Origin: Lutibacter sp.
GTDB lineage: Bacteria > Bacteroidota > Bacteroidia > Flavobacteriales > Flavobacteriaceae
Reading direction: 5' to 3'
Length of the DNA stretch: 18,650 nucleotides
Assembly (NCBI GenBank): GCA_004195315.1
Contig: SDWL01000010.1
Coordinates: forward strand, 1 to 18,650
In this document: positions 8,147 to 17,294 of the stretch, in pieces
Layout: every line of letters begins with the position of its first letter
Numbering within the stretch: position 1 is the stretch's first letter
The notes under the pieces: model-generated
What the model was told of the DNA's origin: nothing
What the model saw: the letters and a program-made list of their open reading frames with translations, nothing else
The model's database searches: none
Translations under genes and position numbers: made by a program

Positions 8147-9634
8147 TTAAATATTTGTATTTGTATCAATTTCACTTTGAGGTATTGGGAAATACCTGTG
8201 TTGCGTATAATTAAATTCAGTGTCACTTAATGCTTGTTCTGCATATATTTTACCGTATCTCATTAAGTCATAAAACCTATGGAATTCCATACCTAATTCT
8301 ACTCTTCTCTCATGGCGAATAGCATGTCTTACAGAAGATTGATTCGTATTGGTAAAATCTGACAATAAATCATTTGGGATAACACCGTAACCTGGAAGTT
8401 CTTCATCAAATAAATAAGATTCACGAGCGCGTTTTCTAACATCATTAAGTGGAACTAAAGCTTCTGCTGATCTATTCAACTCATTCAAAGCTTCTGCTTT
8501 TATTAATAAAATTTCAGCATATCTCATAAAAGTGTAATTTAAATCCCCGTCACCTATTGGATTATCACTTATGCTCTGTACATGTTTTTTACCCAAGAAA
8601 CCAGTTGCTGGAGACCATTCAGGTAAAAACGCTGTTCCATCAACCCATTTATTTCCAGCTCTTGCAACAGTGTAATCTAATCTAGGGTCTACTACTTGAC
8701 CTACTGTTACTTCAAATTCATTTACAAAATCTTCAGTAGGAGCATTAAAAAAGTATCCATTAACAATGTTAGGTGAAAAATATTGATTTAAGTAAGTCCC
8801 CACAAATGGTACCTGACCACCTAAGTGCTGAATTTCAAAGACCGATTCCTGGTTATTTTCAAAAGCAATATTAAAATTCTGACTGTAATTATCAACAAGT
8901 GAATATCCTAAATCTCCAACACTATTTGTTGCCTGAAGGGCAAGATCCCATTTTTCTTGAAAAAGATAAATTTTAGCAAGTAGTCCTAAGGCTGACCCTT
9001 TTGTTGCTCTTCCAACTTCAGAGGCTGAATAACTTACTGGAAGCGCAGTAGCTGCTTCTGAAAGATCCTTCTCCATTTGAATGTAAATTTCCTCAACTGT
9101 TGATTTTGGTATATTAAGATCTCCAGTATTTAACGCAGGAGCTATCTTTAAAGGGATTTCTCCAAAAATATTGCTAAGGTGATAATAAAAATAGGCTCTT
9201 AAAAACTTAGCCTCTCCAATTATTTGTGCTTGCAAGTCAACATCCATCTCGATATTTGGTACGTAATAAATTACGTTATTTGCTCTAGAAATACCTTCGT
9301 AATAATGTTTCCATAAAGCTTCAATAGCCCCGTTATCTGTATTAACATTAAAATCATTTACAAAACCAATATCACTTTGATCTCCATCATTACCACCTTT
9401 CACAGCATCATCTGATGCCACATCACCAAAAACCCAAACATTATTGTTCGAAGTATTAAATGCAGTTATTTGATAGGTTGAATTTATTGCTGAAATTGCA
9501 TGTTCCTTTGTTTTGTAAAATGATGAGGACGTATATTCTCCTTCGAGTTCAACATCTAAAAAATCATTACAACTCATAAATAATACCATTATAACTGAGA
9601 AAGAAAGTATCTTATTTAATTTTTTCATCTTCAT
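8147..9634 (-). CDS. SusD/RagB-family surface glycan-binding lipoprotein
   Basis: This 495-residue lipoprotein has lipobox FMS-Cys22 followed by NDFLDVE, the usual start of mature SusD proteins. Family blocks are clear: ISRANNVIYYVPNI, the TPR-like AEAKFLRAYFYYHLSNIFGEI, TKGSALGLLAKIYLFQEKWD, YAEILLIKAEALNELN, and the C-terminal RHERRVELGMEFHRFYDLMR. Its length is ordinary for the family. It forms the lid over the SusC transporter and delivers glycan fragments to it. The start follows the susC stop after 5 bp, so the two are co-transcribed and probably coupled. A second ATG two codons in (MKKLNK) is an equally possible start. Confidence 0.96.
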   Translation of the reverse strand: MKMKKLNKILSFSVIMVLFMSCNDFLDVELEGEYTSSSFYKTKEHAISAINSTYQITAFNTSNNNVWVFGDVASDDAVKGGNDGDQSDIGFVNDFNVNTDNGAIEALWKHYYEGISRANNVIYYVPNIEMDVDLQAQIIGEAKFLRAYFYYHLSNIFGEIPLKIAPALNTGDLNIPKSTVEEIYIQMEKDLSEAATALPVSYSASEVGRATKGSALGLLAKIYLFQEKWDLALQATNSVGDLGYSLVDNYSQNFNIAFENNQESVFEIQHLGGQVPFVGTYLNQYFSPNIVNGYFFNAPTEDFVNEFEVTVGQVVDPRLDYTVARAGNKWVDGTAFLPEWSPATGFLGKKHVQSISDNPIGDGDLNYTFMRYAEILLIKAEALNELNRSAEALVPLNDVRKRARESYLFDEELPGYGVIPNDLLSDFTNTNQSSVRHAIRHERRVELGMEFHRFYDLMRYGKIYAEQALSDTEFNYTQHRYFPIPQSEIDTNTNI

Positions 9635-9639
9635 AATTA

Positions 9640-12600
9640 TTAAAAAGTTAATTGAACTCCTAATGTTAAAGAAACAGCGTTAGGGTATGTACCCCAGTCT
9701 ATTCCAGAGGCTAAATCTCCTTCTCCTTTAGCATTATCACTCGTAGAAAACTCTGGGTCTAAACCAGGATATTTAGTATAAGTAAATAGGTTTGAAACTG
9801 TTGTATAAACTCTTAGCCTATCCATTTTTAATTTTTTATAAATTTTTTCAGGGAAATTATATCCAAGCTGTATATTTTTCAACCTTATATATGAACCATC
9901 TTCTAAGAAACGTGTTGAAGGCTTTGTGTTATTCCCCTTAGCACTCCATGAGGCTCTAGGTTGCGTATTACTAGTACCCTCACCTGTCCAGCGTTCATCA
10001 TAATATCTTTTTGTTACATTAAAAGGTCTATAAAACCCTTCTATATCTGTTGCTATTTGGTAGTATAATTCTTGTCCATAAGCACCTGCTACGAATATTG
10101 ACAGATCTAAATTTTTATAGTTGATCTCTGTATTTAACCCAAAAGTCACATCTGGGATAGGGCTTCCAACATGGGTTCTATCCAAATCATTTATTAAGCC
10201 ATCACCATTTTGATCTTTATATTTGACATCTCCTGGAAGGATACCATTTCCTTGAAAAGCATGTGTAATTACATCTGTTTCATTTTGAAAAATTCCATCC
10301 ATTTCATACAGGTAGAATGATCCAATAGAATGTCCCTCTTCTGTTTTAGTAGCAAAAACACTATTGTCAATTCGCCCTCCTAAAATTGGGTTTTCCAATT
10401 CCATAACTTCGTTATTCAACAAGGCAGCGTTTGCTTTTATAGAATAACTAAAATTTTCTGAAACACGATTGTTATAATTCACCTCAAGTTCAAAACCACT
10501 ATTTAGTACTTTTCCAGAATTATAAACCGGTGGTTTAGCATAACCGCTAGAAGAAGGAATGGAAATTTGTAATAACATGTTTTCGGTAGTCTTTCTGTAA
10601 TAATCAAATATTACCTTCAACTTACCCTTGAACAAGCTAATATCACTTCCAATATCAATTTGATTACTGGTGGCCCATTGTAAGTTTTCATTTCCTAAGG
10701 ACACCGTTGTACTCCCTGGTTGGCTAACATTTCCAAATGGATAATTAAAATTATTTCCAATTAATTCCAAATAAGCAAAATTTGGAATTTCCTGATCCCC
10801 TACAGAACCATAACCCAATCTCAACATCCAACTACTTAAAGCATCTACATCTTTAAAAAAGTCTTTATCTACACGCCATCCAAGAGATGCAGAATAAAAA
10901 GTACCCCATCTATTTCCTTCTTTAAATTTTGACGAACCGTCTCTTCTTATCAAAGAAGAAACAAAATACTTTTCATCATAATTATAATTTATACGTCCAA
11001 AGAAAGACTGCAATCTACTCTCTCCAATACTTTGATAATTGGTTTTTATTCCATTTCCATTTCCAAGACTAACCAACAATCTATTTTGATCTGAAAAACC
11101 TCTATCAGTTGCCAGAACTGTTTGTGCTTTATTTCCAATGGTTTCAGCACCTAAAACAGCGCTAAAATTATGTACATCATTAAAGGATTGGTTGTAATTT
11201 AACACATTACTCATAGACCAATTAGAGATCAAATTAGTAGTTAAGGCTAAAGAATTTGGATTATTGATTCTATCTCCAGTTCCCCAAGTTTTATTAAATC
11301 TTCTCTGTTTAAAATTAGATCTGTCTAAACCAAATGTAGAGGTTAAAGATAATTGGTCAGAGATTTTAAATCTGAAATTTATATCTCCAAAGAGACCATT
11401 GTTTTCCCTGAAATTATCCTGATTTTCTAATAAGCCCACCGGATTATACCCATCTCCAAAAAATCCTGGATAATCTGGAAGATCAACATATTCGCCATTG
11501 CTATCATATACAGGTATTGCTGATGTTCTGAAGAAAGCATATCTTACAGCACTTCCTCCATTACCTCCAAAACCATCACCTGAACTACCAACAATTTGAT
11601 TTTCATCTTTATAAACATTCAAGTTAACTCCTGCACTTAACCAACTTTTCACTTCAGTATTTAGGCTGATTTTCCCTGTAATTTTCTCATAACTGCTTCC
11701 TAATAATATTCCTTCTTGATTGAAGTACCCTCCAGAAATATTATAAGTGGTTTTTTCTGAACTTCCACTAAATCCCAAATGATATTGCTTTAAGGAAGCT
11801 TTCCTAAAAATTTGGTCTAAATGATTAACATCAGACAGCGTTTGAGCATATTCAGACCCTATTAATTTTCTATGCAAAATCACTTGATCTGCAGGAAGTA
11901 AAGCGTTATCATTAATAGCAGCTTCATTATAAACTTCTACATATTGAGCCGTATTAGCCATTTTTGTTAACTTTCCTTCTTCTTGAACTCCAATATTGGA
12001 ACTGAAAGTAATTTTACCCGCACTGCCCTTTTTACCTTTTTTTGTGGTTATAATTACAACCCCATTATTGGCTCTTGACCCATAAATAGCAGCTGAAGCA
12101 GCGTCCTTTAATACACTTATATTTTCTATATCTAATGGAGAAAGATAGTCCATCGCATTTTTAGTAGGAACTCCGTCTACAATATATAAAGGTGTGTTTC
12201 CTCCTGTTATAGACCCAATTCCCCTAATTCTTATTTGCGCTCCTTCACCAGGAGCACCAGTATTAGAAGTTACATTAACACCAGCTACAAGACCTTGAAG
12301 AGCCTGAGTAGCATAAGGCGAGACCGTTTTTTCGAAAGACTCAATATTCACCGAAGTTATTGCCCCAGTAACATCACTCTTCTTTTGTGTTCCGTATCCA
12401 ACCACTACAATTTCATCAAGCGATTGAGAGTCTTCAGCTAATATTACATTTACTATTTTATTTCCATTTACCACAATTTCATTTGTGATATAGCCCATAT
12501 AACTAAAGACTAAAACGGAAGTATCATCTACATTTTGAAGACTGTATTTCCCGTCAAAATCAGTAGAAGTGCCATTTAAAGTTCCTTTTACAATAACATT

Positions 12601-12720
12601 TACTCCTGGCAAAGGACTATTTTTATCAGAAACTATTCCTGTGACGTTCTGTGCTAATAAGGTGCCACTAAATAGTACAGTGAATACCAACAGCAGATTA
12701 TACAAAATATGTTTATTCAT
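9640..12720 (-). CDS. SusC/RagA-family TonB-dependent outer-membrane glycan transporter
   Basis: This 1026-residue protein is of normal SusC length. A signal peptide ends near LLAQ (about residue 24). A carboxypeptidase-D-regulatory-like domain follows (about 25-98), then the TonB-box-like SLDEIVVVGYGTQKK (100-114). The plug domain contains GLVAGVNVTSNTGAPG, RIRGIGSI, LYIVDGVPT and ISVLKDAASAAIYGSRA. The remainder is a 22-strand-type beta-barrel ending in the terminal aromatic LTLGVQLTF. It imports oligosaccharides across the outer membrane using TonB energy, paired with the SusD encoded 5 bp downstream. It begins the operon, after a 205-bp control region holding the putative HTCS operator. 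Confidence 0.97.
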   Translation of the reverse strand: MNKHILYNLLLVFTVLFSGTLLAQNVTGIVSDKNSPLPGVNVIVKGTLNGTSTDFDGKYSLQNVDDTSVLVFSYMGYITNEIVVNGNKIVNVILAEDSQSLDEIVVVGYGTQKKSDVTGAITSVNIESFEKTVSPYATQALQGLVAGVNVTSNTGAPGEGAQIRIRGIGSITGGNTPLYIVDGVPTKNAMDYLSPLDIENISVLKDAASAAIYGSRANNGVVIITTKKGKKGSAGKITFSSNIGVQEEGKLTKMANTAQYVEVYNEAAINDNALLPADQVILHRKLIGSEYAQTLSDVNHLDQIFRKASLKQYHLGFSGSSEKTTYNISGGYFNQEGILLGSSYEKITGKISLNTEVKSWLSAGVNLNVYKDENQIVGSSGDGFGGNGGSAVRYAFFRTSAIPVYDSNGEYVDLPDYPGFFGDGYNPVGLLENQDNFRENNGLFGDINFRFKISDQLSLTSTFGLDRSNFKQRRFNKTWGTGDRINNPNSLALTTNLISNWSMSNVLNYNQSFNDVHNFSAVLGAETIGNKAQTVLATDRGFSDQNRLLVSLGNGNGIKTNYQSIGESRLQSFFGRINYNYDEKYFVSSLIRRDGSSKFKEGNRWGTFYSASLGWRVDKDFFKDVDALSSWMLRLGYGSVGDQEIPNFAYLELIGNNFNYPFGNVSQPGSTTVSLGNENLQWATSNQIDIGSDISLFKGKLKVIFDYYRKTTENMLLQISIPSSSGYAKPPVYNSGKVLNSGFELEVNYNNRVSENFSYSIKANAALLNNEVMELENPILGGRIDNSVFATKTEEGHSIGSFYLYEMDGIFQNETDVITHAFQGNGILPGDVKYKDQNGDGLINDLDRTHVGSPIPDVTFGLNTEINYKNLDLSIFVAGAYGQELYYQIATDIEGFYRPFNVTKRYYDERWTGEGTSNTQPRASWSAKGNNTKPSTRFLEDGSYIRLKNIQLGYNFPEKIYKKLKMDRLRVYTTVSNLFTYTKYPGLDPEFSTSDNAKGEGDLASGIDWGTYPNAVSLTLGVQLTF

Positions 12721-12784
12721 TATAAGAGGTTTTATGTTGGTTAATAATTTGATTAATATCTTTCATTTTATAAAAAAAATTGAT

Positions 12785-12814
12785 TAAAAATAAATTGAAA
12801 TAAAAACAACTCAA
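12785..12814 (-). promoter_or_regulatory. Candidate Bacteroidota-type promoter for susC
   Basis: On the minus strand, TTG (12814-12812) is followed after 19 bp by TATTTTTA (12792-12785). This is close to the Bacteroidota pattern TTTG, 19-21 bp, TAnnTTTG, differing only at the last base. The start codon lies 65 bp further on. In such AT-rich DNA a near match is not strong evidence. Confidence 0.35.
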
Positions 12815-12854
12815 TCGATTTCGATGTAAATTTAAAGGGAAGAAGCATTTAAGT

Positions 12855-12884
12855 ATGTACACTATCTCACCAATAATGTACACT
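12855..12884. promoter_or_regulatory. Direct-repeat operator candidate for the HTCS regulator
   Basis: ATGTACACT occurs twice, at 12855-12863 and 12876-12884, with starts exactly 21 bp apart (two helical turns). AraC-type DNA-binding domains, as at the C-terminus of the adjacent HTCS, typically bind paired direct repeats of this spacing. The pair lies 135-165 bp upstream of the susC start and 41 bp upstream of the candidate promoter, in the only sizeable gap between regulator and operon. Elsewhere in 12721-12925 I see nothing else but AT-rich sequence. Confidence 0.6.
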
Positions 12885-12925
12885 CGCATTCAACAGGCTT
12901 AAAATTAGACGATTGCAATGTGTGA

Positions 12926-15900
12926 TTAATTCGAAGTGTTTTTTATTTGATAAACTTTAGGTGTAATGTGATACATTTTTTTAAACTCTCTGTAGAAATA
13001 AGAACGGTTATTAAAACCGCATTTATAACATACTTCAGAAACGGTTAATGAACTTTTTCGAAGAAGTTCAGCTGCATGTTTTAGCCTTATACTTCTAATT
13101 AAATCACCAGGGGCTAAACCAAATAATTGCTTTACCTTTCGGTATAAATGCGAACTACTCATTCCTAATTCCTGTTCTAGATATAAACTCTGAAGGTTTT
13201 CACTTTCTATATTTGCTTGAATCATTTCAATTACTTTTCTCATAAATTCTTTATCATTATCATCTACAGGAAGACTTGTTACATTTTCAATAAATGAGCC
13301 TTTAGAAAAGTGGCTTTTTAGCTTCTCTTTTTCCTCTATCAATTTTTGAACTCTTATAAGCAAATGATCTGGGTAAAACGGTTTGGAAATAAAAGAATTA
13401 GCCCCACTTTCAATACCTTCAATACGGTTTATAACAGAGTTCTTTGCTGTAAGCATTATAAAAGGGATATGGCAGGTTTCATTTTTATTTCTAATTCTTC
13501 TACAAAATTCTAAACCATCCATTTCAGGCATCATTACATCGCTTATAATTATATCTGGAATTTTCTTTTTAATTATTTCTAAAGCCTCAACCCCATTAGA
13601 AGCAATTAATATACTATATTGTTCTTTTAAAAGCTCAATCAGAAGCTTCTGTATCTCTCTTTCATCTTCAACAATTAGCACTGTTTTTTTCATATTCAAT
13701 ATAGAATCCAGAGAAGATGATTTATTTAAATGTTTATCTGATTCACTCGGTGTTTCAACAAGCATATTTTGAAGATGGTGAGAAATAATTACCTGTTTTT
13801 CTTCCACATCCATTTCTTTCGATGTAAAAGCATCATTATCACTTGGTAAAATAACTGTAAAAGTTGTTTGCTTGTTTTTTTTGCTCTCTACACCAATCTC
13901 CCCTTTCATCACTTCCACAATTTTCTTTGTATATGCCAATCCAATACCTGTTCTATACAAATCATTTTGTAAACCTTCTTCTTTTTCAGCAAGGAAAAAC
14001 CGCATAAATATTGAATCTAATTTATCTTTTGGTATCCCAATACCAGAATTAATAACCTCGATTTTTATAGCATTTGATCTAGTTGTATCTTTTGAAATTT
14101 TAAATAATATAGTGCCCTCAATAGGAGTGTACTTAAAAGCATTAGATAACAGATTAAAAACAATTTTTTCTATCTTATCCTTATCAAACCAACCTATTAA
14201 TTCCGTTGGCATCTCCACTTTATAATCAATATTTTTCTGAAGAGCCCATTCATCGAATAATTCAACTACTTGCTCCATTAAATCAACAAGATCAAATTGC
14301 TTAACAGTCACTTCCAAATGATGGTATTCTGCTTTCCTAAAATCTAGTAACTGCTGTGTTAACAAAAGTAAGCGTGAAGAACTTCTTTGAATCATTTTTA
14401 TAAACCTATAATTTTTTTCATCGGTTGGTATTGATTCTGAAAGTTTTTGAGCTGGGCCAACAATTAATGTTAATGGGGTTTGTAATTCATGGGCTATATT
14501 GGTGAAAAAAGTAAGTTGATTTTGATGAATTTCTTCATCTCTTTTTCTAAAAAGAATCGTTCTTTTTAAAGATTCGCGCTTTTGGTAATAACTTACTACA
14601 AACAATATCAAAACAATAACTAATACTAAATAAATTGCAATAGCTATGTTGGATTGCCAAAATACAGCCTTAATTTTTATATCTATCGCTCTTATTTCGT
14701 TAGACCATACCCCATCACTATTAGACCATTTTATCCATAAGGAATAATTTCCATGCGGCACGTTGGTATAGGAAATAATCTTTCTATTATTTATAAGATT
14801 CCAATCCTGATCAAAATTATCTAATTTATAAGCGTATTGACATTTTTCACTATTTATGTATGTTAAAGCAGCTAACTCAATATCAAAAAAGTTTTGATTA
14901 TGTTCTAAAACTATAGCGTCAAATGTTTTTGAATTGGGAGATATTACTAATCCTTGGTCATATGGAATCGCTTGATTTTGTCCGCTTATTTTATCAATAA
15001 GAATGTTTGGAATGAACTTAGACTCCTCAAGCTTAGAAGGTAAAAAATAATTAAACCCTTTAATACCACCCATAAAAACGTAACCGGTTGTATTGTCTTT
15101 ATAATAAGCCCCATCAGCATATTCATTATTTTGTAACCCTTCTTGTTTTGTGAAATTGATAAATTTTTGATTGTTGACAATAAAATTAGACAAACCAAAA
15201 TTAGTACTTATCCAAAGATTATTATTTTTATCAGATACAATTCCATGAATAGTATTATTTGGAAGTCCTTCTTTGACTGTAAAGCTCTTAAAAAAAACAT
15301 CTTCATTCTTTTTGTCTTTTAATAAGTTCAATCCAAAACTTGTTCCAATCCAAAGGTTATCATTTGCATCAGTATATAAGCATAGAATGTCATTATTTGA
15401 AATACTTTGTGGGTTGTTCTTGTCATTTTTATACACCTTAAACAACTCAGACTTTATATTAAACAGATTTAACCCTCCTAACCTAGTAGCAATCCATAGT
15501 TCATCTTCATTTTTTGGAATAATTGAAAAAATGATATTACTACTCAGAGCTTTATTCTCTTCACTTCCTGCTCGGTATATTTTAAAATAAGTTACTTTTA
15601 ATTTCCCTCCAATTCGCTCTATTTTTAAACGTATTAAACCATAACCATTTGTTCCAAGCCAAATAAACCCAGACTCATCTTGATAAATTGCATAAGTTGA
15701 CTTAAAATATTCATATAACTCACTATCCAAAATTTCAGACCAATTGATTACTTTAGATTTCTTTAAATCAAAGACACTAATACCTTCTCCATCTGTTCCT
15801 ATAAAAATTAAATCATCCTGACCTTTACAAAGTGCAAAAACAGCATTATTAATTGAACTGTTACCTTCATTAAAAATATCATATTTTAGTGATTTATTCG

Positions 15901-17131
15901 GATTTAGATAAAATTCTGAATCGAATTTAAACAACCCTTTCCCTTTTGTTCCTACAAAAAATGAATTCCCTTTAGCTTCCGAAAATGCACGAACTATACC
16001 ACCATCTAATTCAGGAACCTGTGCTGTTGAAATTAAATTAAATGATTTTCTGTATGGATACATTTTTAAAAGACCGTTTCCATCAGTTCCTGCCCAAACC
16101 ACATTTTCTGTACCCTGAATTAACGTTGTTATAACTTGTTTATCTAAATGTTTAAACCATGATTGGTTCTTGATAATTCCTGAATTATTTACAGTAAAGT
16201 ATTCATTTTTATTTGAAAAAATAAGTCCTTCAGATGTTTTTCCGATAATATTTTGAACTTTTTTAGAGTTGATTTTTATCACTTTCTGATCAGATAATGA
16301 ATGAATTACAACCTCACCATCCAAAGAAATAATGCCTATTTTTTGATTTGGAAATATTTCAAATGCGCGAATATTATTTGAAATTTTTTCTGATTTTAAA
16401 ACTACTTTTCTTCCGGTTTCTTTTGTTTGAAACTTTAATGAGAATAAATCATTATTCTCAAATAATAGTAATAATTCTCCTGAAGTGGCAAACTCCATAT
16501 TTTTTACAGCGCTTAAAGGTAAATTATGAACTCCAATCTTTTGAAACTCACTACCATTAAAATAACCCAAACCCCAGTCTTTTACAGCACAAAAAACACT
16601 ATTAGAGTTGTCAACGGCCATATTGAATTCACTCTCTGATAAAGTAAATTCATTTTTACTCGAAAAATAATATCGCTGAAATGTATTAGATCTTTTGTTA
16701 TAGCTATTTATGCCATGCATAGTTAACACCCATATTAAACCAGTATTATCTTCAACTATTTTTAATACTACTTGATTACTAAGGCTATTTTCATTATTTA
16801 ATTCTGGTCTGAAAATTTTAAAATTATTACCATCATACCTGTTTAAGCCATCCCAGGTTCCAATCCACACTAAATTTTCAGAGTCTTGGAATATTGTATT
16901 TATTGAACTATTTGAAAGACCTTTTGTATTATCAAATTGCTCAATAAAATAATTAGGAGGTACAGTTTTTAATGTATCTATGAGAAGATCACTAGAAGTA
17001 TTTGATATTTCAACATCAATATTTTGCTGAAGATTCTTTATTGATATATTTAAAAAAGAAGGGGCAGTGTTACTATAGCAAGGGAATGCTAGTGTAAAAA
17101 AAAATAAAAAAATAAAAAAATAAATTTTCAA
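12926..17131 (-). CDS. Hybrid two-component system (HTCS) sensor-regulator of the PUL
   Basis: The 1401-residue single-chain regulator senses a periplasmic oligosaccharide and activates the PUL. In order: signal peptide (1-20); two-bladed-propeller sensor built of Reg_prop repeats (about 60-700, e.g. VWIGTWDGLNRYDG 88-101); Y_Y_Y domain (about 745-820); membrane helix (about 826-848); HisKA with phospho-acceptor His881 in NIAHELQTPLTLI; HATPase with NLLSNAFKYTP (993-1003), NSGIGIP and TGIGLAYTKK; receiver domain (1149-1265) with Asp1198 in ISDVMMPEMDG and Lys1250; and AraC-type HTH (about 1300-1398). All catalytic residues are present; the H-box has Gln where Arg is usual. The start is TTG at 17131: a stop lies two codons upstream in frame, no ATG follows before residue 139, and a good signal peptide begins here. 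Confidence 0.95.
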   Translation of the reverse strand: MKIYFFIFLFFFTLAFPCYSNTAPSFLNISIKNLQQNIDVEISNTSSDLLIDTLKTVPPNYFIEQFDNTKGLSNSSINTIFQDSENLVWIGTWDGLNRYDGNNFKIFRPELNNENSLSNQVVLKIVEDNTGLIWVLTMHGINSYNKRSNTFQRYYFSSKNEFTLSESEFNMAVDNSNSVFCAVKDWGLGYFNGSEFQKIGVHNLPLSAVKNMEFATSGELLLLFENNDLFSLKFQTKETGRKVVLKSEKISNNIRAFEIFPNQKIGIISLDGEVVIHSLSDQKVIKINSKKVQNIIGKTSEGLIFSNKNEYFTVNNSGIIKNQSWFKHLDKQVITTLIQGTENVVWAGTDGNGLLKMYPYRKSFNLISTAQVPELDGGIVRAFSEAKGNSFFVGTKGKGLFKFDSEFYLNPNKSLKYDIFNEGNSSINNAVFALCKGQDDLIFIGTDGEGISVFDLKKSKVINWSEILDSELYEYFKSTYAIYQDESGFIWLGTNGYGLIRLKIERIGGKLKVTYFKIYRAGSEENKALSSNIIFSIIPKNEDELWIATRLGGLNLFNIKSELFKVYKNDKNNPQSISNNDILCLYTDANDNLWIGTSFGLNLLKDKKNEDVFFKSFTVKEGLPNNTIHGIVSDKNNNLWISTNFGLSNFIVNNQKFINFTKQEGLQNNEYADGAYYKDNTTGYVFMGGIKGFNYFLPSKLEESKFIPNILIDKISGQNQAIPYDQGLVISPNSKTFDAIVLEHNQNFFDIELAALTYINSEKCQYAYKLDNFDQDWNLINNRKIISYTNVPHGNYSLWIKWSNSDGVWSNEIRAIDIKIKAVFWQSNIAIAIYLVLVIVLILFVVSYYQKRESLKRTILFRKRDEEIHQNQLTFFTNIAHELQTPLTLIVGPAQKLSESIPTDEKNYRFIKMIQRSSSRLLLLTQQLLDFRKAEYHHLEVTVKQFDLVDLMEQVVELFDEWALQKNIDYKVEMPTELIGWFDKDKIEKIVFNLLSNAFKYTPIEGTILFKISKDTTRSNAIKIEVINSGIGIPKDKLDSIFMRFFLAEKEEGLQNDLYRTGIGLAYTKKIVEVMKGEIGVESKKNKQTTFTVILPSDNDAFTSKEMDVEEKQVIISHHLQNMLVETPSESDKHLNKSSSLDSILNMKKTVLIVEDEREIQKLLIELLKEQYSILIASNGVEALEIIKKKIPDIIISDVMMPEMDGLEFCRRIRNKNETCHIPFIMLTAKNSVINRIEGIESGANSFISKPFYPDHLLIRVQKLIEEKEKLKSHFSKGSFIENVTSLPVDDNDKEFMRKVIEMIQANIESENLQSLYLEQELGMSSSHLYRKVKQLFGLAPGDLIRSIRLKHAAELLRKSSLTVSEVCYKCGFNNRSYFYREFKKMYHITPKVYQIKNTSN
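17096..17121. repeat. Tandem A-tracts in the HTCS signal-peptide codons
   Basis: Runs of nine, seven and seven A are separated by single T (17096-17104, 17106-17112, 17114-17120), an imperfect 8-bp tandem repeat. On the coding strand these are T-tracts encoding the Phe-rich signal peptide within the first 13 codons. Slippage here would shift the frame of the regulator. Confidence 0.8.
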
Positions 17132-17152
17132 ACTTTAAAAGTTTAGATTTCC

Positions 17153-17160
17153 CAAAGATA
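17153..17160 (-). promoter_or_regulatory. Candidate -7 element of the HTCS promoter
   Basis: TATCTTTG on the minus strand matches the Bacteroidota -7 consensus TAnnTTTG exactly and lies 22 bp before the TTG start, implying a very short leader. No clear TTG -33 element is seen 19-21 bp upstream. Between it and the start is a perfect dyad (AAACTTT-A-AAAGTTT, 17130-17144) that overlaps the start codon. Confidence 0.45.
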
Positions 17161-17216
17161 TATAATACTTAGTTTAAATATCTATTTAAATGGCATATAA
17201 GAACCTTTTATGAAAA

Positions 17217-17239
17217 ACACACACATAAACACACACACT
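17217..17239. repeat. CA-rich simple repeat
   Basis: Two blocks of AC dinucleotides are interrupted by ATAA, in the spacer between the tRNA terminator and the HTCS promoter region. No gene is seen here. Confidence 0.7.
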
Positions 17240-17249
17240 TATAAAAACA

Positions 17250-17286
17250 AAACTCAAATCCTTAATAATAACAAAGGTTTGAGTTT
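17250..17286 (-). terminator. Terminator downstream of tRNA-Arg
   Basis: Arms at 17250-17263 and 17273-17286 pair over 14 positions on the minus strand with one mismatch and one G-U, then a T-rich stretch (TTTTGTTTTTAT) follows. It begins 8 bp after the tRNA 3' end. It probably ends the yqeY-tRNA transcript and insulates the HTCS gene. Confidence 0.75.
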
Positions 17287-17294
17287 ATATAATG

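Noticed and set aside
13383..13772. Plus-strand open frame of 129 codons opposite the HTCS receiver domain
   Set aside because: It is antisense to a well-supported conserved domain, and its composition is that of a shadow frame. The same holds for the other plus-strand frames (e.g. 7576-7902, 15273-15590, 13872-14225).
17217..17239. CA-rich repeat as a CRISPR array or iteron set
   Set aside because: It is only a dinucleotide repeat in a short spacer, without spaced repeat units or adjacent cas or replication genes.
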